The notes beneath the pieces are model-generated. The model saw nothing but the letters and a program-made list of their open reading frames with translations. It did not search any database and was not told where the DNA came from. The position numbers and the translations under genes are program-made. Below are positions 62,549 through 64,000 of a DNA stretch of 64,000 bases, one piece after another; position 1 is the first letter of the stretch; each line of letters opens with the position of its first letter. The DNA is from Ridgeia piscesae (taxonomy: Eukaryota > Annelida > Polychaeta > Sabellida > Siboglinidae), in contig JAODUO010001074.1 in the NCBI GenBank assembly GCA_025642075.2, positions 72,501 through 136,500 of the forward strand, written 5' to 3'.

Positions 62549-63548
62549 CGAACTAATAATTGTAACACATTTGTAGCGCCTATTAGTATATCAGTGAAAC
62601 TATTCAAGCTCAGAGGCGCAACAAACAAAATCTTTATGCGTCATCATAACCGAGGACAGGCAACAGACGTCACTGGAGCATGACGCGGATGTTTTCTCGT
62701 TGGGTACTGGCATATCGAGCGCCAAACACCCGGAAGTACTCAAAGACACGTCAGAACAAACTTTTACTATCTATACCAGAACAAATATAACGCCTTCATC
62801 ATGTTCTAAATTGACCTTTGAAACGCAAGACGGTGTTAATGACAAAACAAGTGTTGATGTCGACTTGTCTCCCATGGACATGACGCTATGTTGTAGCGCA
62901 GTGGCGCTGTGGCGCTGTGGCGCTGTGGCGCTGTGGCGCTGTGGCGCTGTGGCGCTGTGGCGCTGTGGCGCTGTGGCGCTGTGGATAGAACTTCGGACTT
63001 TCGAACCCTGGTTCGAATCCTCGGCTGTGATGTCAAACATTGGGCCTTGTTTTCAATCTTCATTGCTCCAGTTCACTCACCTATATGGGTGTAAAGAGCG
63101 GTGGATATTTGTGTACGAATAGTCTTCGCGCATTAATTGGAACGTGACTGAATGTTTCCCAGAGAAACCAAGACGGTGTTCGATTGGGCAGGTCTACCAG
63201 GGAGTAAAGCGTAACGTATTTTGAGCAGTCCTGAGATTTAGATACTGCGCTGTATAAGAAGAAACCTTTACCCTTTTTAACCGACTCCGTCTCCGTGACT
63301 CACCACGGGCGGCGCCTTTGTGTATACATGACCTTGTTATATTCATAACACATAATGCCTGACTTTATACAGAGAGTCCATAGACTATGCCATAGACGCG
63401 AGCATAGCAGAGCCGTGCCAGTCATTACCACTATTGAACAAAGAACATTTCTGACGCCTACCCTAGGCAGGTATTAAAATATTACATAACGCTCGGCTTC
63501 AGCAGATTTAGGTGATAATGTTCCCACCCTACGCAAATGTTTACCAAC
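62545..63548 (+). repeat. Segmental duplication module X, copy 2
   Basis: Counterpart of 55784-56780, about 6.77 kb downstream in the same orientation. Here it directly follows the LINE fragment and directly precedes an AATAC array. Confidence 0.82.
62894..63279 (+). mobile_element. tRNA-derived SINE with amplified box A, copy 2
   Basis: Same insertion as 56148-56530, duplicated with its surroundings. Its 8-bp array (about 62898-62983) is longer and more uniform than in copy 1, and the body has a 14-nt deletion after CACCTATATG. Box B lies at 63010-63020. Confidence 0.72.
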
Positions 63549-63722
63549 AAATACAATACAATACAATACAATACAATACAATACAATACAATACAATACA
63601 ATACAATACAATACAATACAATACAATACAATACAATACAATACAATACAATACAATACAATACAATACAATACAATACAATACAATACAGTACAATACA
63701 ACACAGTACAGTACAATACAAT
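63549..63722. repeat. (AATAC)n array of duplication copy 2
   Basis: Pure AATAC to about 63,690, then a few GTACA units at the end. Confidence 0.93.
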
Positions 63723-64000
63723 AAAACGTTATTGTCCCGGAATATATATGTACAATACCCTATTGTTTTACGGGGGAAACCGCGTAATTAAATTTCAATT
63801 ACGTACATTTTCCGGTCTGAATCTTATCTTGCACACATAGAATAATAATTGTCTATTTTCGGATTGTCTATTATATATATATATCGCAACTCTATGTGGA
63901 ATCCCATCGCAATCAGCCCGGCGAGGAAGACAACGGCTGATGCTATAGAAAGAATTCAACGATGAACTGAATTTAAAACGATGGCTAACGTGGACCAATA
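63721..64000 (+). repeat. Segmental duplication module Y, copy 2 (cut by the window end)
   Basis: Matches 58085-58350, with an extra 40-bp piece after ATAAAACGTTATTG. It continues beyond the window, so the repeat unit is larger than seen here. Confidence 0.78.

Overview
This looks like a repeat-rich piece of an animal genome, most likely a mollusc or another marine lophotrochozoan. The signs are split coding exons with GT..AG borders, non-LTR retrotransposons, tRNA-derived SINEs, inverted-repeat elements, and very long di-, tetra-, penta- and hexanucleotide arrays. There is no prokaryotic operon structure. The lineage is inferred from general features and not proven. Most long open frames here are only the translation of microsatellites.

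The one gene I can assemble with confidence is on the minus strand at 29,621-42,803. Six coding exons join in phase into a protein of about 269 residues that I recognise as CFAP77, a microtubule inner protein of ciliary doublet microtubules. A second, partial gene is suggested at 60,293-60,350 (+): a first coding exon encoding a signal peptide, with a TATA box upstream and a splice donor downstream. Weaker first- or last-exon candidates lie near 5.3, 10.4, 17.1 and 34.5 kb.

Layout: 0-15 kb holds microsatellite arrays, a fold-back element (1,565-2,146), a MITE (11,970-12,382), a 920-bp GAAC array and a 17-bp minisatellite. 15-19 kb is largely unique sequence with a promoter-like spot at 17.05 kb and a SINE at 18.8 kb. 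19.1-21.8 kb is an 18-bp minisatellite. 22-29 kb is mostly unique and contains CpG-richer, CRE-bearing patches. 29.6-42.8 kb is CFAP77, whose introns hold AT arrays, a SINE and a possible hammerhead-ribozyme relic. 44.4-48.3 kb is a damaged but nearly full-length non-LTR retrotransposon (minus strand). 49-52 kb has two inverted-repeat elements. 51.9-55.8 kb is a set of GT/GTGCGT arrays joined to a repeated 250-bp core.

55.8-64.0 kb is a large duplicated structure. A module carrying a SINE, a pentanucleotide array and a following unique segment occurs at 55.8-58.35 kb and again from 62.55 kb to the window end. A LINE 3'-end with its own CGTCR array occurs at 58.66-59.64 kb and 61.96-62.55 kb. 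The putative secreted-protein exon and a 66-bp minisatellite lie between the two copies.
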